A stretch of 64,000 nt of DNA from Eleusine coracana subsp. coracana. Its lineage: Eukaryota > Streptophyta > Magnoliopsida > Poales > Poaceae. Both the position numbers and the translations under genes were made by a program. The DNA lies in NCBI GenBank assembly GCA_032690845.1, contig CM064426.1:61604631-61668630 (forward strand), in the 5' to 3' direction. Positions 1 through 10,789 of this stretch are shown piece after piece (the stretch's first letter is position 1; each line of letters opens with the position of its first letter). The notes below the pieces were generated by a model. It saw only the letters and a list, made by a program, of their open reading frames with translations. It did not search any database and had not been told where the DNA came from.

Positions 1-1392
1 GGAGGGGGATTGATGGGTTATTTTGGTGCCAAGAAGACTAAGGATATTTTGGCCACACACTTCTTTTGGCCAAGGATAAGGAAAGATGTTGAGCGCTTTG
101 TTGCTCGCTGCACTACATGTCAAAAAGTTAAGTCTCGCTTGAATCCACATGGTTTATACATGCCACTTCCTGTTCCTTCTATTCCTTGGGTGGATATTTC
201 CATGGACTTTGTGTTAGTACTGTCTAGGACTAATAGGGGGAGTGATAGTATTTTTGTTGTTGTAGATAGATTTTCTAAGACGGCACACTTTATACCATGT
301 CATAAGACTGATGATGCTAGTTATATTGCTGATCTCTTTTTTAAAGAAATTATACGTTTGTATGGTATGCCTTCTACTATTGTTTCAGATCATGATGCAA
401 AATTCTTGAGTCACTTTTGGCGCACGCTTTGGAATAAGTTGGGTACAAATTTGTTGTTTTCTACAACTTGTCACCCACAAACTGATGGACAAACTGAGGT
501 GGTGAACCGCACTTTGGGTACTATGTTGAGAGCTATTTTGAAAAAAATTTTGAAGCAATGGGAAGAATGTTTGCCTCATGTTGAGTTTGCATATAATTGG
601 GCAACACATTCTACTACCAAGGTAAGACCTTTCAAGGAAGTGTATGGTTTTAATCCCCGTACTCCACTTGATATACTTCCTCTACCTATTCATGAGAGAG
701 TTCATGTTGATGCTAAGGAGTGTGCTGAATTTATTTTGCAAATGCATGAGACCACTAGACTTAGCATTGAAAAGATGAATGAAAAGTATAAAATTGCTGG
801 TAGTAAAGGTAGAAAAGAAGTAAAACTTGATGTAGGAGATTTAGTATGGTTACACTTGAGAAAGGATAGATTTCCAGATTTGAGAAAGTCTAAATTAATG
901 CCTAGAGCTGATGGTCCTTTAAAAATAATTGAGAAGATTAATGATAATGCATACAAACTTGAGTTGCCTCCCGAGTTCGGGGTTAGTCCTACTTTTAACA
1001 TTTCAGATTTGAAACCATACTTGGGAGAAGAGAATAAGCTTGAGTTGAGGACGACTCCACTTCAAGAGGGGGAGGATGATGAGGACATCACTCCTAAGGA
1101 TATATGCAACACTTCTCCAATTCTGGACTTGCAAGGTCCAATGACTAGAGCTCGTGCACGTCGACTAAATTTAGAGGTGAGCTTGTTCCTATGCTCTTTA
1201 TTATATGTCACTTTTGAGAATGGTTTGCTGCCTAATGATTATATTGTAACTAGGAACCATGGAGAGGACCAGGAGATTATGGGAGAAGGACTTGGAGATG
1301 TGGAGGACCAGCAAGGACGTGGAAGCCAAGGTGGAGGCCCAACCAAAACCGAGTTTGAATCTGTTTTGGGGCTCGGGACCAGTCTGCACTAA
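1..1392 (+). CDS. Ty3/gypsy pol, integrase end (5' partial)
   Basis: This is the C-terminal part of a Ty3/gypsy polyprotein. The frame is open from base 1, so the true start lies outside the window. Counting from the residue at base 10, it shows the end of the H2C2 zinc-binding region (CTTC near residues 34-37), then an rve core with D66, D127 and E163, the last two separated by 35 residues as in DD35E integrases. The block around the second Asp reads SDHDAKF, where relatives usually have DRD. A GPF/GPY-like stretch (ADGPLKIIEKIN, about 301-312) and FNISDLKPY follow, then an acidic tail. The lineage looks like the CRM/Reina chromovirus group, whose reading frame commonly runs into the 3' LTR; that lineage is inference. 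The integrase would insert element cDNA in the nucleus. No frameshift is visible here, although gag, protease and RT lie outside the window. Confidence 0.88.
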   Translation, partial: GGGLMGYFGAKKTKDILATHFFWPRIRKDVERFVARCTTCQKVKSRLNPHGLYMPLPVPSIPWVDISMDFVLVLSRTNRGSDSIFVVVDRFSKTAHFIPCHKTDDASYIADLFFKEIIRLYGMPSTIVSDHDAKFLSHFWRTLWNKLGTNLLFSTTCHPQTDGQTEVVNRTLGTMLRAILKKILKQWEECLPHVEFAYNWATHSTTKVRPFKEVYGFNPRTPLDILPLPIHERVHVDAKECAEFILQMHETTRLSIEKMNEKYKIAGSKGRKEVKLDVGDLVWLHLRKDRFPDLRKSKLMPRADGPLKIIEKINDNAYKLELPPEFGVSPTFNISDLKPYLGEENKLELRTTPLQEGEDDEDITPKDICNTSPILDLQGPMTRARARRLNLEVSLFLCSLLYVTFENGLLPNDYIVTRNHGEDQEIMGEGLGDVEDQQGRGSQGGGPTKTEFESVLGLGTSLH

Positions 1393-1995
1393 AACGGATG
1401 CCCAGGATGCATACGGACTCAGATTTGGACGTTCTACATATGCACGGAAAGATAAGAAGAAGAACTTTACAACGCCACCGGTCTCATGTCAAAATTCATC
1501 CGCAGTCATCAGGAATCGTCGAAACAAGAGAGGGTCAAGAATCTGTTTTGGTGTTGCATCGCCTGTTTTTGGCCTTTGAGCTTTGTATCTAGTTGAGCCC
1601 AATTAGGGGCACGTCCAGAGGGTCTTGCACGACCCTAGGGTCTTCATATATATCCGCCACCGCATCATTAGGGTTCGGGTTTTGCTTAGATTATTCCGTT
1701 CATAACAGTTTTGTCATCATCATGATTTGTGAGACCCCAACTTCGTGAGATTCATAATACATCTGCAATTGTATTGCATTCTTCTTTGTTCTTGCTTGTG
1801 TTCTTGATTCGCAGGTAGGGATTAGCTTTCTCGGTGAGGTCAATCATTTTAGAACGGTTGATAACCAGAGGAGACGTTGTGCTACGATTGCGAGGTTTAG
1901 AATGTGCTGTTCTGAAGCTGGATCGATTTGTGTGTCGCCTCTGACCAAATCAACGTATCCAGAACCTTTCGGAAGATCGGGAGCCCTTGTCCACA
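1393..1995 (+). mobile_element. 3' LTR part of the gypsy element
   Basis: This non-coding stretch follows the integrase stop. It has TATATATCC-type sequence near 1648 and a C/T-rich transcribed leader, and it ends near 1990-1998 at ...CTTGTCCACA. Beyond that point the sequence belongs to the minus-strand element on the right. The LTR probably begins inside the coding region, as in related elements, but the 5' LTR is outside the window, so neither boundary can be fixed by comparison. Confidence 0.55.
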
Positions 1996-2183
1996 TCAGT
2001 ATTGCTGCTGGAGTCTATCTCTGAGTCTGAGTTGATGTTCGAGTGGCCTTCTGGGCTCCTCGGGATGGTACAGAGTGTCATCTCTTCTACCTTGCGCTTA
2101 ATGGCAGCGCGTGTCTCGAGGCTCAACACTGGCGCTGAGTCTGGGAATACGTAGCATCCACTTGTTAGTTATATGAATGCCCT

Positions 2184-2928
2184 TTTCCTAGGGTGAGTTG
2201 GGTCCTACATTCGGGCGGTGGTGGTATTTCTTGGAGAGTCCTTGTAGCTTGGGCATGGTACCATGTGCTAACGGAGTGGTGCGTGAGCAGGCACTCCGGG
2301 ACAGTCCATCCTCCTTAGGCTTCATGGTCTTGGCTTCTCCGAGGGCCTTCTTTAAGTTCTTTATCTCCTCCTATGCTGCCTCCAATTCCGTGCATATGGC
2401 ATCCCTTTGATGTACGACTTCCTTAATGTCAGAATCCTTCTTCCAGATGGTTTCTCCTATCTCTGCTTGAACAACACTCAGTTGCTGCTTGAGGGTCTCG
2501 ATCTCAGCTTTGTCGAGAGGCATTTGTTAGGTCTTAGTCTCCGTTTCTGTGGCTAGATGTTGTTTATCTACTCTAAGTGCTTGTGAGCGGTTCTTCTCAT
2601 CTACCCAGTGATGTAGGAGGGTCTCCGTGGGGCGATCCAATGCTATCAGGTACTCTGTGGTGGCCGCGAGTGTTGGGTCTGTCACCGTGCAAGTTGGTCC
2701 TCCAAGGCAGAGGGTACGGTGCTCCCATACTGGGTTGCTTGGATTGTCCACTAGGAAATATCTGAAGGCCATATTGCCAGTTACCTCTAGTCCCTTGGTG
2801 CAGAGGTATAGTAAAACATCTCGGGCCAAGATCTGTATGGTGTCGGCAAAGGCAACTCTTGTCTGACCCTTCATGATGAAGCATGGGTCGGCTAGGGTCC
2901 CAAAGGCCTGACGGGCATGAACTTCCAT
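2184..2928 (-). pseudogene. broken coiled-coil ORF of the minus-strand element, unknown function
   Basis: The frame starts at 2928 on the minus strand (MEVHARQAFGTLADP...) and runs 133 residues to a TAA at 2527-2529. Past that stop the same frame continues with a heptad-rich stretch (about 2524-2320; EIETLKQQLSVVQAEI, then KKDSDIKEVV), with another in-frame stop at 2371-2373. The likely original product is a 230-250 residue protein with a globular N-terminal half and a C-terminal coiled coil. It sits where gag is expected, just downstream of the PBS and leader. I see no CCHC knuckle or capsid motif that I recognise. It could be a gag-like protein of a non-autonomous family or a captured host fragment. 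The function is unknown. Confidence 0.45.
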
Positions 2929-3245
2929 GGTGCATCTAGGGGCTCCATTCTCTTCATATTCCTAAAATTTATACTAAGGTATCGCAAATCTGCCGAATGT
3001 CTAGATGACATGTCGTAGGAGCATCGGAAAGTCTTCCACATCCAAGGCAAGATCCATACAATTTTGTTCATTTGTAAGACAGGCAGCACACTAGTGAGAA
3101 AGGGTAAGGGTTTATGGAAGATGTCAACTTTTTATCACAGAGTATGGGGAGGATAAGAACTTATGGTTTTAGAAGACAGACACAGTGTAGTGAGTTGTCC
3201 TATCAACCATTAATCCTATAGGTTTTGTCCTTTGGTTGAGTATCG

Positions 3246-3257
3246 GCTCTGATACCA
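3246..3257 (-). other. primer-binding site (initiator tRNA-Met type)
   Basis: On the minus strand this reads TGGTATCAGAGC, the standard PBS complementary to the 3' end of initiator tRNA-Met. It is two bases from the LTR end (minus strand ...GTGTGACA then GA then the PBS). This fixes the orientation of the element as minus. Confidence 0.85.
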
Positions 3258-5776
3258 TCTGTCACACTCCTATCCGGGGCATGTCGTGTATTTCGTACCA
3301 ATCCCTAGATCAATAGTTGGTACACACATACAAATGATACAAAGTGATACAATGATCTTTATTTAGGTCCCCGTAAGGACAATAGAGTCATACAAGTCTT
3401 AAGTTACAACTTAAAGGGGAGGACATGCCTGTCCTAAAAGAAAATTACAAGCAAGCTTTTGGCAACTTCCACAGGCAACTCGAGCATAGGACACAGCCTA
3501 CTCGTCAAATTCCTCGGGTGCTTCACCCTCATCTTCATTTTTTGGGGAAATTTAGTTAAAGGAAAGGGTGAGTACATAAGGTACTCCACAAGCTCTACCT
3601 CTAGCAAGGGGTAATATTTGCATTTGGGAAGTAGTCAAGGAAGAAGGCAAGGTTTCAGAGTTTTGTGGAATAGCGTGGATGCAAGGGTATACTTATGGAA
3701 CCAAAGGGGTTTTTAGAGAGGGAAGCAGTTTTATGACTTTTGGTTGGTCGCACCTGAGGGAGATTCAATCGATCCCAACAGTTCCCACTTTTAGTTGAGC
3801 CTTCTGACGCATAGTCATAATGACTCTGGCACCATGCCACATCTTCACCAAAACACGGGTTTCATTTCACCCACTCACACATCAAGGTATTTCTAAGAGC
3901 CCAGTGATTGGTGTGCCATGACCAGTGACAACAGACATCTGAATGATTTAGGGTTAATACTATAGAGCTTAGTATGTTGTACCCACAGGCAACGTGCTCT
4001 TAGCTACGGATAACACAACGCTCCCACTTCACCCAGGCACGCCCTCAAGTCCACCACAAAGCTCAGGGATTCCACCATCATGACACTTAGTCATATCACA
4101 TCAAGGCACACAGCCAACAATTTTGCCAAGTATTGGACTTATCATCACATCACATCACATCACCGCTTCATTCCCTGAGCTCGTTTCTACTTCATCAGCT
4201 GATACTTCCTTACTGCGTTACCCAGGATCCGTGTTAGTCCTGCCCTTACAGGTTTTGTGGTCGTACTGAAAAAACCACCAAGTTGAGGTCTTAGCTAGTC
4301 GTTTCCTAGTTGGCAGGGCAAGCAGTCGTCCACGACAGGTGGACCTAGACCAGAGACATCCTCACCAAGTACTCTGCACCAGTACTAGGAGTATCACCCG
4401 CAACCATAGTATCCCATCACTTCACCACACCACGTTCATTTATCACCCACCCATTCCTACACACACACCACCAAACTCTGTTTTACCCATTTTGTAAACT
4501 TGATAGTGGAGAGTGTGGTGACAAGTGTCACGGGTCCTAAGCATATGCTAGCAAGGTAACATTATTATTAGCAGGGCTAATAATAACTCCCTAAGTTTAT
4601 CAAGGCATGGGGGTATCAATTGCGGCCAAACAAGGATCTAACATCCCTACCTTATATAGGGGGTACGAATGCTAGCTTTCACACAAGTGGGTTTGAACTA
4701 AGCAACCATAAAGTGACAAGGAAATAATGCTTATAAGAAGTAGGCTCTAGTTGGGCGCATTTTTTTTAAATAGTAGGAGCAATCATGATCAAGGGATAGA
4801 TAGAGCTTGCCTCCTAACACATCCTCGAAGTCTTCCTTGTAGTATGGGTCCTCAGGCTCTTGCTACTGGTTCTCTTCGTCTACAAAAACGCGAGTTATGC
4901 ATAAGCTATCAGAACATAAAATGACACTTCACCAAAGGGAAAGCCAAATAGTGACAAAACCAGAAGTTAAGGGGCGATGAGGTGGACTTCAAGGGTTAGA
5001 GTTCGAGACAACGATTCCAGCGGCGCAAGAATTGCTTAAATCGGAGCTACGGTTTGAAAACTAGCGCTTTCGGAAGGTTCAAGGACCTATTTGCAAATTC
5101 TAGAAAGTTATAGGACCCAAATGTAATTATAAAATCTTCTAGGGGCTTGGTTGTAAAATGTTAGGGACTAAAACATAATTATAGAAAAGTTGAGGTACTT
5201 TTTTCTATAAAAATGTTGGACTAAAACAGAAATAGGTTAAAGCTCGGGTGGTTAACTGTAAAATTACAAGGTTCTTGGATTTTCTGGGTTTTTCAGAATT
5301 ATTTATGTATAGGAAAAGCTATGGACTGGGTCTACAAGGCGGTGGGCCGAGTGCACGGGAATGGCTTATGGACCGGGTGAACACGGGCTGTCGATCTGGA
5401 ATTGGACGGGCGGGATTTAAATAACCGAAGGGGTATTCTACGATCTAATCTCCGCCGTCGGCTCCGCGATGAGCGGCTGTGTATGAGGGAGCGACTGCGC
5501 GCGATGGCTGGAGAGGAGGGTGACGGCGGCGCCATGGCTGTCAGCATCGCCGCTTGCCGCTAGGCTCTATGGTTGCCGGAGCTTGATGGGATTAGGTCGA
5601 AGCGGCATAGGGGAGTGAGCCGCGCTCCCTAGAAGTGATCGTGACGTGAGGGGAGACCTAGGGCTTGCTACTGGCTCGATATGCTGAGGTTAGGGAGAGA
5701 GGAGAAAGAAAGGCGGCTATCAGTTGCCTTTGGCAATGGTGGGCTGAGGTGAGGTGCTAGGCGAGGGCGGAGAGTC

Positions 5777-5784
5777 TATTTATA
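5777..5784 (-). promoter_or_regulatory. probable LTR TATA box
   Basis: The minus strand reads CTATAAATAG in an otherwise GC-rich stretch. It lies inside the long LTR and would direct transcription leftward toward the PBS at 3257. This fits a U3/R border, but no start site can be proven from sequence. Confidence 0.45.
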
Positions 5785-6442
5785 GGTGGAGGGGGGTTAG
5801 AAGATGATGATGTTGCGTGGAAAATGTGACGCCGGCGCGTTGCGGGTGGCTAGACAGTGAGGTGGGTCAGCCGGTCACGATGCGAGTTAGGGTGGCAAAG
5901 GGGACGACGTGATGGTTCGCTGGGGTGCGATTGAAGAGCTTGGCGACGGTGACCAACGAAGGGTCAAGTCATGCGGGGCAGGGTCGGGTCACACTGCCAG
6001 CGATGAGGTGGTGTCGCAACGTGTCTTAATAGCTCAAGCAGGGCAGCCAGGTGGAAAGGGACGCAGGCAAGGCGGCGAGGTTCAGGGGGTGGTCAAATCG
6101 GTAGCAGTAGGGAAGGGTCTCATCGGCAGCGTTGTGCCGGTGTCGTGGCGCGTGTGGAGGCGAGCAGCGGCAGCGATTTACTGGTGTCGCAACGAAGCAG
6201 TGAGGGGTCACATCATGTGAGTGGAGCGTGTGGTTGACGTCGAGGCGGTGCGGCTGCATCGTGACATGCTCAGCGGGCGCGAGTTAAGGCGAGGGCGGGT
6301 CGGTGGTGACGGTGTTAACCGCGACGGGGTCGAGCGGCGTTGTGCGGAAGGGGAAGGCCAAGTGCGGGAGAGAAACAGGGCTGAGAGGCCGTGCGTGTGC
6401 ATTGGGACGAACGGAGGGCAACTGGCCTAGCGGGCACGCACA

Positions 6443-6444
<2 letters not shown>

Positions 6445-6500
<56 letters not shown>
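6445..6500. repeat. (GA)n microsatellite
   Basis: About 27 uninterrupted GA dinucleotides. They create artificial Arg-Glu and Leu-Ser repeat ORFs in all frames. Confidence 0.97.
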
Positions 6501-6505
<5 letters not shown>

Positions 6506-6712
6506 AGGCAGGGCTGGGCCGGGGAAAGGAGAAAGTAGGGGATTGGCCCACTAGGACAGTTTTGGTTTTAATCTTTCTGGTTTTTCTCAGCTCAAAATAC
6601 AAACAATCCAAATCCAAAATTTCAACCCAGCTAAAAGAAAGTCAAGCGCTTTTTCAAGTTCCAAACTTTAGAATTTTTGGAAAGCATTTGTTTGGTATAG
6701 TTTTATTTGTAT

Positions 6713-8253
6713 TGAGAAACCATGTGGATATGTGCCATGGTTTGCAATATATGTGATGAGTAATTGACTTGAGAGGATTTGGTGTTTGAGTTGAAATGCG
6801 GGAATCCGGGGATTGCATGTGTGTGTGCGTGATTATGGTTTCGACTAACCGGAGTTGGTGGAGGTATTGGTGATGTTGCAGGAGTTGGGAAATGTGTTTG
6901 CCTGTCTCATGATATGTTGGTCACTAGAGTCAACTTGGCGGTCAATGGCGAGAGGATCGGTCACAAGTAGGGGACTTGAGGCCGGATGATCGGGATGCCG
7001 GGTGAAGTCATGGGTGATCCACACCATACACGTGGAGAGGCAAGAAGCATGGATAGTTTTGCGGTTGAGGCTAAAAACCATGGTGGTGATTATGACGACG
7101 TGTTGACCAAGTCAAGGCGAGCGGGATGTCGGTGCAAGTGACAAGGGGCCTGATGGACTGGGACCAGGAGAGACTTGTCGGTGGTCAGGATCATGGGACA
7201 AGGTGACACGCGTCAACATCGAGAGGTGTGGCTGGTGGGAGGGGTGCCTCTTCCCATTAGCCTTGTGTTAGAACTCATTTCAAAGTGCTAGAAGAGGTTT
7301 TCATGTAATAGAGGAGAGGAGAGGGTGTGTGAGAGACAACTCTTACTCTTCCAAATAGTGGGAGGTAGAGGGTGGCTTCCTTGCCATGTATCCATGTATC
7401 TTGACTTGATGAATCAATGATACAAGATTCAAATTCGTGCTCAAGTTCTTCCTCTCTCCCTATCCCGAATTTCTCTTTTCCCTATTTTTGGAGCTATTAT
7501 CATGGTGATTTTTTATCTCGATTTTGAGTAATTTTTGGGATGGATTTTGTGGGGGATATTGGTGCTATGATGTGCTAGAACAACCCTATATAGGTCCTTG
7601 ACTGAATCAATGGCACTAGCACCTTCGATTTGAAAGATTTCTCAAGTTTCCCCTTTTTGGTGTTCTTGGCCCAAGATCTGAAATTAATGATGATTCCTTG
7701 TGCTTTTTGAGTGGATCTCTTTAGAGGAGTGTCGTGATGTATTGAGGATGATCTGGTCCAAATTTCGTGATTTTTGGAGTTTCTTTGATAAGGTTTTGGC
7801 GATTTTCTTTCCCAAACGGAGCTGCTGTTTTGCCCAGGACAGAACTTCCGTGGCTAGGACAGAACTTCCGTCATCATGACGGAACTTCCGTCAAGAACCA
7901 CGGAACTTTCATGAGTGATAGTTCTCCCGTTGCCCGGAACTTCCATGATTGATAGAACTTCCATTGGGGGCTTCAGAACTTCCGTCGGGCACCACGGAAC
8001 TTCCGTCAGGCTCAATTTTATGATCTCTCGGATCTTCCTTGTTTCCCTTTTGTTCCTCTTGTGCTTCTGCTATGTGTCCTTTTGGTTTGAGTCATTCCTA
8101 AGGTTAGCATATCACAAGTTGGTGTGTGTAATCTTGGTGACTCGGTTAGAGGTTGGTTCAGGTTGTAATTGGGACATAGGCCAAGATCTCGAGAAGAATT
8201 TTAATTGGCTCCCATTCAACCCCCCCCCTCTGGTCGCCTTCTCAGTCCTTCCA
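6713..8253 (+). mobile_element. 5' LTR of Sirevirus-like element
   Basis: It starts TGAGAAACC and ends ...CCTTCCA. It is 1541 bp against 1797 bp for the 3' LTR. The difference is mostly one deletion at about 7221-7227, joining two GAGARGT motifs that lie about 253 bp apart in the 3' LTR. The lost block contains the only good TATA box. Confidence 0.92.
7837..8010 (+). repeat. array of GAACTTCC motifs in LTR
   Basis: Eight copies of a GAACTTYC core occur within about 175 bp. Many lie in the near-palindrome CGGAACTTCCG, separated by short variable spacers. The same cluster recurs in the 3' LTR (about 26195-26370) with substitutions, so it belongs to the element. The position downstream of the TATA region puts it in R/U5, transcribed at the start of the RNA. 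Confidence 0.85.
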
Positions 8254-8268
8254 TTGGTATCAAAGCCG
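8254..8268 (+). other. primer-binding site of Sirevirus-like element
   Basis: TTGGTATCAAAGCC directly follows the 5' LTR. It differs at one base from the initiator tRNA-Met PBS (CAGAGC to CAAAGC), a G-to-A change. Confidence 0.8.
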
Positions 8269-8315
8269 GTTTGATCACTAGTTGACCTTCACCGGCTTTG
8301 TGATCCGAAGGTGAC

Positions 8316-9946
8316 ATGGAGAAGTGTGCGGTCAAACTCTGGATGTTCGATGGAGAGGACTTCCCCTACTAGAAGTCGTGAACCAAGGCTTATCTCTTGA
8401 GTCAAGGACATGCTATTTGGAACATCGTCGAGCAAGAATACAACATAGCTGCCGACCTCAACACCGCTCCAATAGGTGAGTTGAACAGGTATGAACACAA
8501 CTCCAAAGTTGTCAACATTCTGCTCTCTGCACTTGGTAGGAGTGAACATGATTGCGTTGCACACCTTGACACTGCTCATGTTATTTGGGTTAAGCTTTGC
8601 ACATACCATGAGGGTATCAATCAAGTCAAGTCTATGCGTAAGGATTCTTACAATAGACAGTATCAAACCTTTGCACAAAAACCTGGCGAGACACTAGATG
8701 ACACTTTTCATAGGTTTGAGGCAATTGTGTGCAACTTGCGGGCTTGTGGTAACCTTGTGTACAATAATAATGATAGAGCTAAGCAACTGCTATACTCACT
8801 TGATGAAAATCTTTGGGGGGTTAAAATTGCTGCTCTAGAAGAAACTGCTGACTTCAATACCTCGAACTATGAGCAACTGTATAGCAAGCTGAAATCTTAT
8901 GAACTGTCTAGGAAATCTCGTCCTACTCATGTTAATCCTGCTTCTAGCATGGCTTTGATTTCTACATCTTAGAAGGGTGATCATAGTGGTGCTTCTTATG
9001 GAACTAACCCCTCACTTGACAAGTCTTCTTTGGAATTTCTCTGTCTTCTCTTGTTGCAGCTTCCAATGAACAGATGGAGTGCATCCCTGACGAGGAGCTG
9101 TCATTGCTCACAAGGAAGTTCAGGAAGTTCTACAACAACCAGAAGGAGAGAAGAGGAGGTGGTTCAAGAACCTGCTTTGAGTGCGGTGACCCGAGACACT
9201 TCATTGCTAATTGTCCCATGAAGAAGAAGAAGGTCGGCAACCGCGACAACAACACTGAAGACTTCAAGCAGAAGAAGAACCGGTTCTACAAGAAGGGCGA
9301 GAACTCCAAGAAGTTCGCCAAGGCCATTGCACGCGTCTACGTTGTCGCCTTGAGCGATGTCGACCTCACATCAAGCGAAGGCCTTACAAGCTCGGAGAAG
9401 GAGGTTGAAAAGCCACGAGTCAAGAGGAAGGATGACTTCACCGGACTTTGCTTCATGGAAAAGAACGATCATGACACTGACTCTGGATCCGACTTTGACA
9501 CAAGCGAGGTACCTCCCACTCTTCATGAGCTCTCTTCTGATCTTGATCATTTGTGCAATGTTCTGCTCTTGTAAGATGATAAGCTTCACAGTTTTATTCG
9601 TGAGAGTAGAGAGCTTAAGTCTAAGTTGGAGAGTGCTGATTATGAAATTGCTTCGCTTAGGTCTAAGCTTGCTTGTGATGTCACTGTTGTAGAGTGTGAG
9701 CCATGTCAAGTTGTGATGAATGATCTGAGTTAGAGGGAGAGTGTGCATGCTCAAGTTGTCAGACAGCTTGAGAGTGCCCTCAAGGAGCTTGATGAATTCA
9801 AAGCTAGGCCAACTCTTTTGGGTGCATGTCAGAAGTGCCCCAAGCTCGCAAGTGAGTTGGAAGCTCAAACCCTCAAAGTCAAAGAGCTTGAGTCCAAGCT
9901 GCTTATTGAGACTCGCTCTAATGTCCTTCCACCACCTAGCTTGTAA
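8316..9946 (+). pseudogene. copia gag, first part with zinc knuckle (broken)
   Basis: The nucleocapsid-capsid polyprotein of the Sirevirus-like element starts at ATG 8316 (MEKCAVKLW). It contains a UBN2/Retrotran_gag_2-like region (about 8400-8940), then a CCHC knuckle (CFECGDPRHFIANC, about 9172-9213), a basic Lys-rich stretch, an acidic stretch and a heptad-rich tail (9590-9940). Stops at 8370-8372 (TAG) and 8379-8381 (TGA) look like Trp and Arg codons lost by transitions; further stops occur near 8970, 9572 and 9732. Intact gag would coat element RNA in virus-like particles. The second knuckle follows at 10303. Confidence 0.85.
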
Positions 9947-10782
9947 TCACTAGGGAGGAAAACAAAGTCCTAGTCCATGAAAATGTCTGTCTTGTTTCTA
10001 GGCCCCAAAGAACCTTAGTAAGTGAGGAGAAAATTGGGAGTGACCTAGAAAGAGTCAAAGAGAGTGCTAGTAGGTCCATCTACAACTTGGGTTTGGGATT
10101 TGAGAGGGTTGACAAAGAGAGTGAAAATGTGGGTAAATTTGTGTCTAGCTCTAGCTACAAGGATGAGGAACAATCCATCAAACCCATTGACACATACTAT
10201 CCACCAAACCCCAAACCTTCCTTCAACCCAAAGCAAACAGAGAAGCCAAAACCCAAGCATCCTGTGTAAACAAAGCATAAACATGAGAATGTCTACATTT
10301 GCATGTTCTGTGGGCGTAAGGGTCACTTGGATGAGTACTGTTATAGGCGTAAGAGGATTGAGAGGATGCAAGATGAGTTAACTAGGAATGTGCATCATGA
10401 TGATTTTGATGGTTTTCAGCCTCGCTCTTTTTCTCGTGCCTATCATGGACAGGGTCATCCCTCATATGGCTTTGATTCACGAAACAAAGGCTTTGCGCAG
10501 CAGCGCTTTGGCGCCCCACATTTTCCCCATCGTGGTGAGCGTCACTCGCGTGGATTTGGTTTTCACAGAGATGATTTCTATCCTCACAACCCAAGGTTCG
10601 AGTCGAGATGCTTTGCTAGGCCACGCTTTCCCCATCGTGGTTCTCGTCCCATGCGTTCAAATGATAATGTGCAAAGAACTGCGATGACTACTACCGGTCG
10701 TATTGTTAAGTGCTGGATTCCCAAATGCTTTTTGACTAACCCCAGCACTGAGCCATCGACTTTTCCTTCTCATTCTTTGTAG
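9947..10782 (+). pseudogene. gag C-terminal part with second zinc knuckle
   Basis: The frame recovers around 10087-10266 (Pro/Lys-rich: NPKPSFNPKQTEKPKPKHP) and, after a TAA, at 10303-10782 with a second CCHC knuckle (CMFCGRKGHLDEYC). An Arg/His/Phe-rich tail follows, with repeated HFPHRG and RFPHRG blocks. A second knuckle far from the first is a feature of Sirevirus-type gag. The protease begins about 15 bases after the TAG at 10780. Confidence 0.8.
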
Positions 10783-10789
10783 GCAGCAG

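Larger units (their letters stand above)
1996..3259 (-). mobile_element. internal region of a minus-strand long-LTR element
   Basis: The region from the gypsy boundary to the LTR start at 3260 reads as the 5' internal part of a minus-strand LTR retroelement. It has a PBS next to the LTR, a leader of about 320 bases, then a broken reading frame (2184-2928). No gag zinc knuckle or pol motif is seen before it is cut off at about 1996, apparently by insertion or truncation at the gypsy element. It is therefore either truncated or a non-autonomous element with a private ORF. Confidence 0.55.
3260..6712 (-). mobile_element. long LTR of the minus-strand element (first part)
   Basis: The LTR begins on the plus strand with TGTCACAC next to the PBS. 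It continues to 6712, where the Sirevirus-like element is inserted, and probably resumes at 26610, ending near 26807 at ...TATGACA. Together that makes about 3.6 kb. A minus-strand TATA box lies at 5777-5784 and a GA microsatellite in the presumed U3. The small ORFs here on both strands (for example 5332-5547 minus, 5909-6220 plus) show no recognisable product. Confidence 0.6.

Noticed and set aside
6221..6756. ORFs with long Arg-Glu or Leu-Ser repeats on both strands
   Set aside because: They are translations of the (GA)n microsatellite at 6445-6500 and its flanks, not genes.
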